From contig JBOFKD010000304.1 in the NCBI GenBank assembly GCA_051657165.1, positions 1 through 24,014 on the forward strand: a stretch of 24,014 nt of DNA, given 5' to 3'. Both the position numbers and the translations under genes were made by a program. Shown in pieces: positions 7,397 to 15,012 of the stretch. The stretch is from UBA7332 sp051657165 (GTDB taxonomy: Bacteria; Bacteroidota; Bacteroidia; Bacteroidales; UBA7332). Position 1 is the first letter of the stretch; every line of letters begins with the position of its first letter. A model generated the notes under the pieces. That model saw only the letters and a list, made by a program, of their open reading frames with translations. It made no database searches and was not told the DNA's origin.

Positions 7397-7550
7397 TATA
7401 TACGGTTGGTTTAGTTACGAGATACGGTTGATTTACTTTTCCGGTGCGCATCGGAAATACATCCGGTGCGCACCGGAATATATTCGCATGCGCATCGGAA
7501 TTACAACCCATGCGCATGCGAAATATAAATGATGCAGTTGAAACAATTAA
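7397..7550. repeat. Array of seven diverged 22-bp tandem repeats with palindromic cores
   Basis: The stretch divides into seven 22-bp units starting at 7397, 7419, 7441, 7463, 7485, 7507 and 7529. When stacked, column 5 is T and column 7 is C in all seven, and column 8 is G in six. The four central units share a GC-rich core of the type CCGRTGCGCAYCGG followed by an AT-rich half. The two units before them share TACGGTTG, and the last has TGCAGTTG at the same offset. Exact palindromes sit in the cores: CCGGTGCGCACCGG (7463-7476), ATGCGCAT (7488-7495) and CATGCGCATG (7509-7518). The period equals about two helical turns, so a cooperatively bound operator array is conceivable. The spacing has no unique spacers, so it is not CRISPR. 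Confidence 0.8.
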
Positions 7551-7575
7551 ACAGCTCATATTAAGCATTTAATTG
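7544..7575. repeat. Hairpin flanking the 22-bp array
   Basis: CAATTAAA (7544-7551) and TTTAATTG (7568-7575) are perfect inverted complements, with an inner GCT/AGC pair (7554-7556, 7564-7566). It lies at the rsmE side of the repeat array and about 100 nt past the rsmE stop. On the minus strand it is followed by TTTCAAC, so it could be a weak terminator for rsmE. The rest of 7576-7676 shows nothing I can name. Confidence 0.45.
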
Positions 7576-7676
7576 CCGGTTTATTCTGACTAAGAAGTAC
7601 GATTAAAAATGCAAAGATATGCGTATTAGAAAATCCTCTTAAAACCAAGTTTCTTCCAGCAATTATCTATCTTTTA

Positions 7677-8378
7677 TTACCAGTTCAATGCATGAATGGA
7701 ATGGCAGCCTACTAAAGCAGCTGTTTCTGTTCTAAGCCTTGCTGTACCTAATGATACTGGAGAGAAGCCCTTTTCCAAAGCTAAAACAACCTCCTCTTCA
7801 CTAAAATCACCTTCAGGACCAATCAAAATAGTTGCAGACTGTCCTTTAGTGTATGCATCTTTCAGGAAAATACGCTCCTGATCCTTATAGCAATGTGCAA
7901 TAAATTTATCTCCTTCTAAATCTCTTTGCATAAAAGATTTGAAGTCTGCCATTTCATTCAGAACCGGAAGAGTTGCTTTTAAAGACTGCTTCATAGCCGA
8001 AACCATAATTTTACGAATACGGTCTGCTTTTATATCTTTTCGTTCAGAATAGCGGCATTTAAGCAATGAAATCTCGTCAATACCTATTTCTACTGCTTTC
8101 TCAACAAACCATTCTATACGATCCATATTCTTAGTCGGAGCTACGGCAATATGAATTTTAAAGTCGCGATCAGAAGGCTGATCAATCACCTCCAGTATTT
8201 CAATAGCTGTACGCTTGTGATGCGCACGGACAATACGGGAACGATAAAAATGACCATTTCCGTCTGTAATCATAATCTCTTCACCTTCCGTCAGGCGAAG
8301 AACCTTTGTACAATGTTGCGATTCTTCTTCTGACAATTCACCTGTTAAAAGAATATCGGGAGAATAAAAAATATGCAT
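7677..8378 (-). CDS. rsmE: 16S rRNA (uracil-1498-N3)-methyltransferase RsmE
   Basis: A SPOUT-class (knotted) SAM-dependent enzyme that methylates N3 of U1498 in 16S rRNA in the assembled small subunit. The 233-aa product has an N-terminal PUA-like part (1-70: HIFYSPDI..., HCTKVLRLTEGEE) and a C-terminal trefoil-knot domain with APTKNMDRIEW (80-90), EKAVEIGI (93-100), IGPEGDFS (186-193) and LGTARLRTETA (210-220), all diagnostic of RsmE. The length is typical. It lies downstream of the transporter gene on the same strand, but a strong terminator (8399-8432) separates them, so it probably has its own weak promoter or relies on read-through. Confidence 0.96.
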   Translation of the reverse strand: MHIFYSPDILLTGELSEEESQHCTKVLRLTEGEEIMITDGNGHFYRSRIVRAHHKRTAIEILEVIDQPSDRDFKIHIAVAPTKNMDRIEWFVEKAVEIGIDEISLLKCRYSERKDIKADRIRKIMVSAMKQSLKATLPVLNEMADFKSFMQRDLEGDKFIAHCYKDQERIFLKDAYTKGQSATILIGPEGDFSEEEVVLALEKGFSPVSLGTARLRTETAALVGCHSIHALNW

Positions 8379-8398
8379 ATGTTTAAGTTTTAGCGAAT

Positions 8399-8432
8399 AA
8401 AAAAAGCGGCTAGTCGTAATCGACTAACCGCT
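8399..8432 (-). terminator. Strong strand-specific terminator after the nucleoside transporter
   Basis: On the minus strand a 12-bp stem (8432-8421 with 8416-8405) closes on a 4-nt loop and is followed by seven T (8405-8399). One pair is U-G in minus-strand RNA but becomes A-C in plus-strand RNA, so the perfect fold exists only for the minus-strand transcript. It separates the transporter gene from rsmE. Confidence 0.85.
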
Positions 8433-8457
8433 GCAAAAATAATATTTATTTTTTGTA

Positions 8458-9930
8458 TTATCCCAGAATTGCTCCTACGATCGTAGCTGACATACAAGAT
8501 GACAATGCACCTGCAACCATTGCCAGCGGACCGTATTGTGTAAGCCATTCACGTTTATTCGGTGCTAGTGAACCAATTCCCCCGATCTGAATACCAATAG
8601 AGCTGATATTTGCAAAACCGCAAAGAATAAAAGTTACCATGATGATTGACTTCTGCTCAAGGAATGCACCTGCGTCTTTCAGAGATACGAAATCTGCATA
8701 AGCAACAAATTCATTGATGATCAATTTCTTTCCTAACAGACCTGCCACCAACGGAACGTCAGATGAACCAACACCCATTAACCAGGCAAGCGGTGTAAAT
8801 AACATACCCAGAATGAACTCCAGATTAAATTGCTTGAACTGTCCGCTTGTGAAATCTACAACCCAATCATTCAGGCCTGTAAAGCGACCGATAAGACCAC
8901 CTAACAGATAATTGGCAAAAGTTACAAAAGCAATAAATACAAGCAACATTGCTGCCACATTAACTGCCAGTTTAACCCCTTCAGATCCACCGTTAGAAAT
9001 AGCATCCAGTGCATTCGATCCTACTGATTCAGAGGAAACAACCAAACCTTCATTTGGTTTTTCAGTCTGAGGCATCAGAATTTTTGAGAAAACGATTGCT
9101 GCAGGAGCTGCCATCACAGAAGCGGAAAGCAAATATTTTGCATACATAAGTCTGGCTGCCGGATCTCCTCCACCTAAAAGACCGATATAAGCAGCTAACA
9201 CACCTCCTGCGATTGTTGCCATTCCGGCTGACATTACTAAGAAGATCTCAGAACGTGTCATTTCAGGAAGGTATTTCTTACTCATCAAAGGCGCTTCTGT
9301 CTGTCCCAGGAATATATTTGCCGAAACAGTAAGACCTTCAGCGCCGGAAATATTCAGCACTTTTTTAAGAGCCCATGCAATTACTACTACTACTTTCTGA
9401 ATAATATTCAGATAATAAAGCAAACTCGTTAATGCCGAGAAGAAAATAATTGTTGGCAACACCTGGAATAAGAAAATGTAACCTGTTTTGTTCAGGTCAA
9501 CCAAATCTCCTAACAGAAACTCTGTACCTGCTTTTGTAAAATCAAGAATCTTAACAAAAACCTTTCCAAAGATTTCAAAAAATGAACCAATAAATGGAAC
9601 ATAAAGGATACCCACAGCTAATAAAATCTGAAGCGCAAGTCCTACTCCTACCTGCTTCCAGTTAATAGCTCTCCGGTTTCTGCTGAAAAGTACGGCAATA
9701 CAAATAAGGGAAAACATCCCTAACAAACCTCTCAGAAGAGAAGTCATTGTAAAACCTGCACCCTGTAGCAAATGATGCGGATTGGTTACTTTTGCGGTTT
9801 GCACAGCCGCAACAGAATCAGCTGCCAGCGTTGAATCAACAAATGCCGGTTCTACAGCCATTAGCCCTGTAAAACCTAGCAACATGCAAACGGTCAAAAC
9901 AGGTTTCAGAATTGTTTTCTGTGGAGTCAT
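8458..9930 (-). CDS. Concentrative nucleoside transporter (CNT/NupC family)
   Basis: An inner-membrane symporter that imports nucleosides using a sodium or proton gradient. CNT motifs in the 490-aa product: GQTEAPL (209-215), which contributes to nucleoside binding, KKLIINEFVAY (401-411), and CGFANISSIGIQIGG near residue 445. Many helices and two re-entrant loops are expected. Unusually for NupC it begins with a signal-like helix (about 8-25) and a polar Ala/Asp/Ser-rich segment (26-50) before the first core helix (about 66-84). From memory, such extended CNTs are common in Bacteroidota. Ion and substrate preference cannot be set from the sequence. It is transcribed alone from a good promoter (9970-10002) and ends in the terminator at 8399-8432. 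Confidence 0.93.
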   Translation of the reverse strand: MTPQKTILKPVLTVCMLLGFTGLMAVEPAFVDSTLAADSVAAVQTAKVTNPHHLLQGAGFTMTSLLRGLLGMFSLICIAVLFSRNRRAINWKQVGVGLALQILLAVGILYVPFIGSFFEIFGKVFVKILDFTKAGTEFLLGDLVDLNKTGYIFLFQVLPTIIFFSALTSLLYYLNIIQKVVVVIAWALKKVLNISGAEGLTVSANIFLGQTEAPLMSKKYLPEMTRSEIFLVMSAGMATIAGGVLAAYIGLLGGGDPAARLMYAKYLLSASVMAAPAAIVFSKILMPQTEKPNEGLVVSSESVGSNALDAISNGGSEGVKLAVNVAAMLLVFIAFVTFANYLLGGLIGRFTGLNDWVVDFTSGQFKQFNLEFILGMLFTPLAWLMGVGSSDVPLVAGLLGKKLIINEFVAYADFVSLKDAGAFLEQKSIIMVTFILCGFANISSIGIQIGGIGSLAPNKREWLTQYGPLAMVAGALSSCMSATIVGAILG

Positions 9931-9969
9931 ATATCAATTAATATAGTTTTGATAGTTATATTATTTTTT

Positions 9970-10002
9970 CAAAAGTAAGCATTAGAAATGATATATGCCA
10001 AA
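9970..10002 (-). promoter_or_regulatory. Bacteroidota promoter of the nucleoside transporter gene
   Basis: On the minus strand TTTG (10002-9999) is followed after 21 bp by TACTTTTG (9977-9970), matching TTTG-N19-21-TAnnTTTG. The expected transcript start leaves about 30-35 nt of leader before the ATG at 9930. This is the most complete promoter in the window. Confidence 0.7.
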
Positions 10003-10051
10003 GCACAATTCATTTATTTCTTTTTTCTTCCGAAAAAACGAATAAAAAAGG

Positions 10052-10059
10052 TACATTTG
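10052..10059 (+). promoter_or_regulatory. Bacteroidota -7 box for rsmF-NQO-tex
   Basis: TACATTTG is a perfect TAnnTTTG match, about 35 nt before the methyltransferase ATG at 10094. No clear TTTG lies at the -33 position. It is back to back with the divergent transporter promoter. Confidence 0.55.
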
Positions 10060-10093
10060 CTTTGAAAAAGCATTATTAATCGACTATTGCAAG

Positions 10094-11482
10094 ATGATTC
10101 TTCCAAAAGACTTTATTAAACAAACTATTGATATACTCGGAGAAGATCAGTTTCGGGATTTTGAAACCGGTCTGAATGAAGAGGCTCCTGTAAGCATTCG
10201 TATAAACGGTAAAAAAGCTTCATTTGATGAGCTTTCTTATCTTCCCATAGCTGAAAAAGTAAAGTGGAGCGATACAGGATTCTATCTTCGTGAACGTCCC
10301 TCCTTTACTTTTGACCCTCTGTTTCATGCGGGTTGTTATTATGTGCAGGAAGCTTCTTCGATGTTTATAGAACAAGCGATCCGCACCTATGCGAATCGCC
10401 CTCTTACATATCTGGACCTATGTGCAGCACCGGGAGGAAAGACTACACTTGCTTATTCTCTTTTGCCGGAAGGAAGTATGGTTGTCTGTAACGAGATTAT
10501 GCGTAACCGTTCGAATATCCTTGCCGAAAATATGACGAAATGGGGCGCTGACCGGGTGATTGTCACGAATAATTCCTCTGAAGATTACAGCGTGCTTACG
10601 CATACCTTTGATGTCATTCTTACTGACGTTCCGTGTTCGGGTGAAGGTATGTTTCGCAAGGATCCTGTGGCCATTGAAGAATGGTCTGCTGATAATGTAG
10701 ATATGTGCGCTGTCAGACAACGCGGGATTATTGATCAAATCTGGCAAACTCTAAAACCGGGCGGGTTGTTAATCTACAGTACTTGTACCTACAATACAGC
10801 TGAAAATGAAGAAAATGTTCATTATATAGCTGAAACTTATGGTGCAGAAGTACTCCCCGTAAACACGGATAATTATCCGGAAGTCACAGGAGGTCTTACA
10901 TATGATTATCCTGTTTATCGTTTCATGCCTCATAAGACGAAGGGTGAAGGCTTTTTTATGGCTGTTTTGCGTAAGCCGGATGATGAAATCTGCATGCCTT
11001 ACAAATTAAAAGAGAAAAAAGGCAAGTCCAAAAAGTCATCTAAAGATGTGATAATCAAGACTCCGGATTATCTTTATGACTGGTTACTTCACAAAAATGA
11101 TTTTGAAATTGTTACTGTGAATGAATCATTTATAGCAATACCTAAAAGTTATATTGATTTATACAGGGCTATTCAGGCAAATCTGAAAATTGTGAAAGCA
11201 GGTATTGATATTGCTCAGCAGAAAGGGAAAGATATGATTCCGGATCATGCGCTGGCTTTATCTCCTGAACTTAACAGAGAAATGTTTATTGAAGAAGAAG
11301 TTTCTGAGGAAAAGGCTATTCAATATTTACGCAAAGAAGCTATTGCTCTGAATGATGAGACTCCACGCGGGTATGTTCTGATAACTTATAAATCCAAACC
11401 TCTGGGATGGATGAAAAATATCGGTAACAGAGCCAATAACTTATATCCTCAGGAATGGAGAATACGCTCTCAGGTAAAATAA
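10094..11482 (+). CDS. rRNA cytosine-C5 methyltransferase, RsmF-like
   Basis: A SAM-dependent RNA m5C methyltransferase of the NOL1/NOP2/Sun family, probably acting on 16S rRNA as RsmF (YebU) does. In the 462-aa product the SAM-binding motif I is DLCAAPGGKT (108-117), motif IV is TDVPCSGEGMFRKD (177-190) with Cys181, and motif VI is STCTYN (229-234) with the catalytic Cys231. The N-terminal segment (1-100) is the usual family extension. The C-terminal third (about 340-462), after a lysine-rich linker (KEKKGKSKKSSKD), ends in a PUA-like RNA-binding part, as in RsmF. The exact target cytosine is inferred by similarity only. It leads a plus-strand group with the oxidoreductase (34 bp gap) and tex. 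Confidence 0.92.
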   Translation: MILPKDFIKQTIDILGEDQFRDFETGLNEEAPVSIRINGKKASFDELSYLPIAEKVKWSDTGFYLRERPSFTFDPLFHAGCYYVQEASSMFIEQAIRTYANRPLTYLDLCAAPGGKTTLAYSLLPEGSMVVCNEIMRNRSNILAENMTKWGADRVIVTNNSSEDYSVLTHTFDVILTDVPCSGEGMFRKDPVAIEEWSADNVDMCAVRQRGIIDQIWQTLKPGGLLIYSTCTYNTAENEENVHYIAETYGAEVLPVNTDNYPEVTGGLTYDYPVYRFMPHKTKGEGFFMAVLRKPDDEICMPYKLKEKKGKSKKSSKDVIIKTPDYLYDWLLHKNDFEIVTVNESFIAIPKSYIDLYRAIQANLKIVKAGIDIAQQKGKDMIPDHALALSPELNREMFIEEEVSEEKAIQYLRKEAIALNDETPRGYVLITYKSKPLGWMKNIGNRANNLYPQEWRIRSQVK

Positions 11483-11516
11483 AGAAAATAGATATTAGTA
11501 GTAAAAAATAATATAT

Positions 11517-12092
11517 ATGAACCATTTAATATTATTAGCTCATCCGAATCCTAAAAGTTTTTCAACCTGGCTTACTGATGAGATCACTGAGTTTTTAACA
11601 ATAAAAGGACAGAATGTTGTTGTACGCGATTTATATGCTATAGGTTTTAATCCTTTATTGACACGAAGTGATCTGGCGATGCTGCAACAGGGCGAAATCC
11701 CGGCGGATATTAAATACGAACAGGACTTATTGAAAGAAGCGGACGAAATAACTGTTATCTATCCTCTTTGGTGGGATAATGCGCCTGCTATATTAAGAGG
11801 TTATTTCGAACGTGTATATACAAATGGTTTTGCCTTCAAATATACGGATAAAGGGATGGTGGGCTTACTTACTGATAAAAAAGTAAGAATATTTACACCT
11901 ATGGGAAACAGCTATGCAAACTATGACGCAAACGGCGGTATTGAAATTATGCGCCGGTCATTTGATGTTTGCAATTTCGAAACAGCCGGAATGAAAGTAC
12001 TTGGTCATATGTATTTCGATCATGTTCCTTCAGCCAGCAAAGAAACGCTATTAAACTATATTGAAAAAGCAAAAGCATCTTATAATCTTTAA
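11517..12092 (+). CDS. NAD(P)H-dependent oxidoreductase, flavodoxin-like fold (NQO/KefF type)
   Basis: A cytoplasmic FMN/FAD enzyme predicted to reduce quinones or related electrophiles with NAD(P)H. The 191-aa product begins with the flavin phosphate-loop region LILLAHPNPKSFS (4-16) and has the family signature VIYPLWWDNAPAILRGYFERV (about 79-99), followed by GFAFKY and, later, FTPMGNSYANY. The length is typical of the Flavodoxin_2 group (NQO1, KefF, MdaB relatives). Physiological substrate unknown. It sits between rsmF and tex with gaps of 34 and 9 bp, so it is probably co-transcribed with them, though no functional link is evident. Confidence 0.9.
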   Translation: MNHLILLAHPNPKSFSTWLTDEITEFLTIKGQNVVVRDLYAIGFNPLLTRSDLAMLQQGEIPADIKYEQDLLKEADEITVIYPLWWDNAPAILRGYFERVYTNGFAFKYTDKGMVGLLTDKKVRIFTPMGNSYANYDANGGIEIMRRSFDVCNFETAGMKVLGHMYFDHVPSASKETLLNYIEKAKASYNL

Positions 12093-12101
12093 CAGAAAAC
12101 T

Positions 12102-14222
12102 ATGTTTAACAAACTGATTTCTCAATCGCTTTCCATCTCTGAAAAGCAAATTGAAAATACAATTAAGCTTTTGAACGAAGGGGCTACAATTCCCTTCATT
12201 TCACGCTATAGAAAAGAACTTACCGGAGGTCTGGATGAAGTTGCTGTTGCTGCTATCCAGGAGGCATACGCTAAACTTTGTGAAGTAGAAAAACGTAAAC
12301 AAACAATTTTGTCTACTATCGAAGAACAAGGGAAACTTACGGGCGATTTAAAAAAACGTATTGAAGATTGCTGGTCCGGTACTGAACTGGAAGATATTTA
12401 TCTGCCATTTAAACCGAAAAGAAGAACTAAAGCTGAGATTGCCCGTGAAAAAGGACTCGAGCCTTTAGCTAAAATTATAATGGGACAACGCGAGCAAAAT
12501 CTTTCTTCTAAGATTGATAAATTTGTTCAGGGTGATGTTAAAGACAGCGATGATGCTGTAAAAGGCGCTAAAGATATTATTGCCGAATGGATCAGCGAGA
12601 ATGAAACTGCCCGTAACATTGTACGTAACAGCTTTGACAGAGATGCCATCGTGACAGCAAAGCTTGTAAAAGGCAAAGAAGAAGAGGCTGAAAAATACAG
12701 AGACTATTTTAACTTTGAAGAACCTCTTCGTCGCTGCTCATCTCACCGTCTGCTGGCTATACGTCGCGGAGAGAAAGAAGGGTTCCTGAAAGTTACAATT
12801 ACTCCTTCGTCGGATGAAAAGGCTTTGGAGCGTATGGAACGCTTCTTTGTGAAAGGAAATAGCGAATCATCAGATATGGTGGCAGACGCTATGAAAGATT
12901 CTTATAAGCGTCTGATCCGTCCTTCTATCGAAACAGAATATGCGGCTACTTCTAAGGATAAAGCTGACGAAGAAGCAATTCGAGTATTTGCAGAGAATCT
13001 GCGTCAGTTACTTTTAAGTGCTCCCGTTGGTGAAAAACGCGTTATGGGTGTCGATCCGGGATACCGTACAGGCTGTAAGATTGTATGCCTGGATAATCAG
13101 GGTAACCTGCTTCATAATGAAACAATCTATCCGCATCCGCCTCAGAACGACAAATCTGTAGCTATGCGTAAAGTATCGCAAATGATTGAAGCCTATGATA
13201 TCGAAGCAATTGCTATCGGAAACGGTACGGCAAGTCGTGAGACGGAATTCTTCTTCAAACAGATGCGCTTCCCGCGTGAAGTACAGGTGTATGTTGTAAG
13301 TGAAAACGGGGCATCTATCTATTCAGCGTCTAAAATTGCACGTGAAGAGTTTCCTCAGTACGATGTTACTGTTCGTGGAGCTGTTTCTATTGGCCGCAGG
13401 CTGATGGATCCTCTTGCCGAGCTGGTTAAGATTGACCCTAAAAGTATCGGTGTAGGCCAGTATCAGCATGATGTAGATCAGACAAAACTAAAAAAATCTC
13501 TTGATCAGACAGTCGAACTTTGTGTGAATCAGGTAGGTGTGAATCTGAATACAGCCAGCAAATATCTGCTTACTTATATATCTGGTCTGGGTCCTGCTCT
13601 GGCACAGAACATTGTAGATTATCGCAAAGAAAACGGTGCATTCACCACGCGTAAGCAACTTATGAAAGTACCGAGAATGGGCGAAAAGGCTTTCGAGCAA
13701 TCAGCGGGATTCCTGCGCATTAGTGATGGCGATAATCCATTAGATAACTCGGCAGTCCATCCTGAAAGCTACCATATCGTAGAAAAAATGGCGAAAGATC
13801 TTGGATGTAGTGTGAATGATCTGATCAAAGACAAAGAACTTCAGAAGAAGCTTAATCCTGAGAAATATGTATCGGATAAAGTTGGTCTGCCAACACTTAA
13901 AGATATTATTCAGGAGCTAGAGAAGCCGGGACGTGATCCAAGACAATCTGTTCAGTTATTCGAATTTGATCCTAACGTAAAATCACTAAGTGATTTATCG
14001 GAAGGGATGATTCTTCCGGGAATTGTAAATAATATTACAAACTTTGGTTGCTTTGTTGATATAGGAATCAAAGAGAATGGTTTGATTCACCTTTCAAATA
14101 TGGCAAAGCGTTTTATTAAAGATCCGACTGAAATCGTTAAACTACATCAGCATGTTGAGGTTAAGGTTATCGGTATTGACCGTGAACGTAAACGCATCCA
14201 GCTATCTCTGATCCTGGATTAA
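12102..14222 (+). CDS. tex: Tex-family S1 RNA-binding transcription accessory protein
   Basis: A cytoplasmic nucleic-acid-binding protein related to eukaryotic Spt6, thought to act in transcription or RNA turnover. The 706-aa product shows the full Tex order: N-terminal helical Tex_N region (1-190, starting with SISEKQIENTIKLLNEGATIPFISRYRKE), YqgF/RNase H-like domain beginning at MGVDPGYRTGCKIV (315-328), tandem helix-hairpin-helix segments (about 485-565, LGPALAQNIVDYRKENG, MGEKAFEQSAGFLRI), and a C-terminal S1 domain (about 634-706, GIVNNITNFGCFVDIG). The length is somewhat less than the E. coli protein, as is usual in this phylum. It lies 9 bp after the oxidoreductase gene and ends in a bidirectional terminator. 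Confidence 0.97.
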   Translation: MFNKLISQSLSISEKQIENTIKLLNEGATIPFISRYRKELTGGLDEVAVAAIQEAYAKLCEVEKRKQTILSTIEEQGKLTGDLKKRIEDCWSGTELEDIYLPFKPKRRTKAEIAREKGLEPLAKIIMGQREQNLSSKIDKFVQGDVKDSDDAVKGAKDIIAEWISENETARNIVRNSFDRDAIVTAKLVKGKEEEAEKYRDYFNFEEPLRRCSSHRLLAIRRGEKEGFLKVTITPSSDEKALERMERFFVKGNSESSDMVADAMKDSYKRLIRPSIETEYAATSKDKADEEAIRVFAENLRQLLLSAPVGEKRVMGVDPGYRTGCKIVCLDNQGNLLHNETIYPHPPQNDKSVAMRKVSQMIEAYDIEAIAIGNGTASRETEFFFKQMRFPREVQVYVVSENGASIYSASKIAREEFPQYDVTVRGAVSIGRRLMDPLAELVKIDPKSIGVGQYQHDVDQTKLKKSLDQTVELCVNQVGVNLNTASKYLLTYISGLGPALAQNIVDYRKENGAFTTRKQLMKVPRMGEKAFEQSAGFLRISDGDNPLDNSAVHPESYHIVEKMAKDLGCSVNDLIKDKELQKKLNPEKYVSDKVGLPTLKDIIQELEKPGRDPRQSVQLFEFDPNVKSLSDLSEGMILPGIVNNITNFGCFVDIGIKENGLIHLSNMAKRFIKDPTEIVKLHQHVEVKVIGIDRERKRIQLSLILD

Positions 14223-14232
14223 TATATAAAAC

Positions 14233-14280
14233 AAAAGGATACAACATGTTTCAGACAGAGAAACAATGCTGTATCCTTTT
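14233..14280. terminator. Bidirectional terminator between tex and the DUF1232 gene
   Basis: AAAAGGATACA (14233-14243) pairs perfectly with TGTATCCTTTT (14270-14280), with a further CAT/ATG pair inside. The T-rich ends on both strands allow termination of tex (plus) and of the convergent gene at 14307-14714 (minus). Confidence 0.85.
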
Positions 14281-14306
14281 ATATATCATACATTTTCAAA
14301 TTCATT

Positions 14307-14714
14307 TTACTGGAATAGCCGTGCAATTAGCACACCAAATATAGCAACCAGAAGCACCAGTATAATACCCAGAATAATCATTACCCATTTTATCAGTCCT
14401 ATCAGACTGGCAAGTACACGATTACTTTCTTCTGTCGAATATTGAGCCCAGTTCAGCCCAATAATAATTCCGAGAAATATATCATCCAAAAATCCTATTA
14501 CTGGTATATCCGGCATAAAATCAAGTGGCGATATTATATAAATAGCTGCAAGTATGGTAGAAAACCAAGGCTTTCTCCAGAATTTAACAGCTGTACTCTC
14601 CGGCATTTGGTTGATATCGGAATAAACCGGAACATTTCCTTCATTTACCGTTTTATTATTCATCTGCGTTCGGAGCAATAAGCGTCCAACTTCTCTTACT
14701 TTACTCATATTCAC
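14307..14714 (-). CDS. DUF1232 (YkvA-like) membrane protein
   Basis: A small membrane protein whose biochemical role is unknown. The DUF1232 motif is clear at about residues 52-88 of 135: AAIYIISPLDFMPDIPVIGFLDDI, with the conserved SPxDxxPD and GxxDD elements in a hydrophobic hairpin. A C-terminal transmembrane helix (about 108-133) is an addition to the core domain. The N-terminus is polar and has two Met codons (1 and 3), either of which could be used. It is a single-gene unit: convergent with tex and followed upstream by about 300 bp of gene-free DNA. Confidence 0.85.
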   Translation of the reverse strand: MNMSKVREVGRLLLRTQMNNKTVNEGNVPVYSDINQMPESTAVKFWRKPWFSTILAAIYIISPLDFMPDIPVIGFLDDIFLGIIIGLNWAQYSTEESNRVLASLIGLIKWVMIILGIILVLLVAIFGVLIARLFQ

Positions 14715-14951
14715 CGTTTAGCATATGTATATACTAATGCAAGATAGGAAAACGATCAATATTATTCCGCATCTCTCCTATTTTTAACTTTTCATACTAT
14801 ATATTCTCATATTCTGTTATTAATCACACAAATAGTATATCATATCAATATTCTATATATATTTACAAAATGAATAACACGAATAACCTATGAAAAAGTA
14901 TTCATGATATGAAAGCATGAAATGACTTAATACCATGCCCGATATACAAAT
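14715..14951. other. AT-rich gene-free intergenic region
   Basis: Between the DUF1232 start and the terminator of the dipeptidase gene. It is strongly AT-rich with runs of TATA-like and ATATCAT-like words. It must hold the DUF1232 promoter, but I find no perfect TAnnTTTG box on the minus strand. No protein or RNA gene is recognisable. Confidence 0.5.
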
Positions 14952-14991
14952 AAAAAAGAGGATGTGTACTTTTAGACACATCCTCTTTTTT
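14952..14991 (-). terminator. Strong terminator after the M20 dipeptidase gene
   Basis: A perfect 16-bp stem (14952-14967 with 14976-14991; core GAGGATGTGT) closes on an 8-nt loop and has A/T runs at both ends. On the minus strand it lies about 20 nt after the dipeptidase stop. A small extra hairpin (AAGCAG 14996-15001, CTGCTT 15006-15011) sits between stop and terminator. Confidence 0.9.
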
Positions 14992-15012
14992 TTAAAAGCA
15001 GATAACTGCTTC

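Noticed and set aside
7397..7550. The 22-bp array as a CRISPR array
   Set aside because: The units are directly adjacent and diverged, with no unique spacers of 26-40 bp, and no cas genes are in the window.
8434..8441. TATTTTTG on the minus strand as an rsmE promoter -7 box
   Set aside because: It matches TAnnTTTG, but it lies in the A-rich flank of the transporter terminator; a transcript starting there would begin inside the terminator hairpin. Probably coincidental.
11517..14222. Toxin-antitoxin or defence role for the oxidoreductase-tex pair
   Set aside because: Both belong to well-known housekeeping families with intact motifs, and nothing in the surroundings points to defence.
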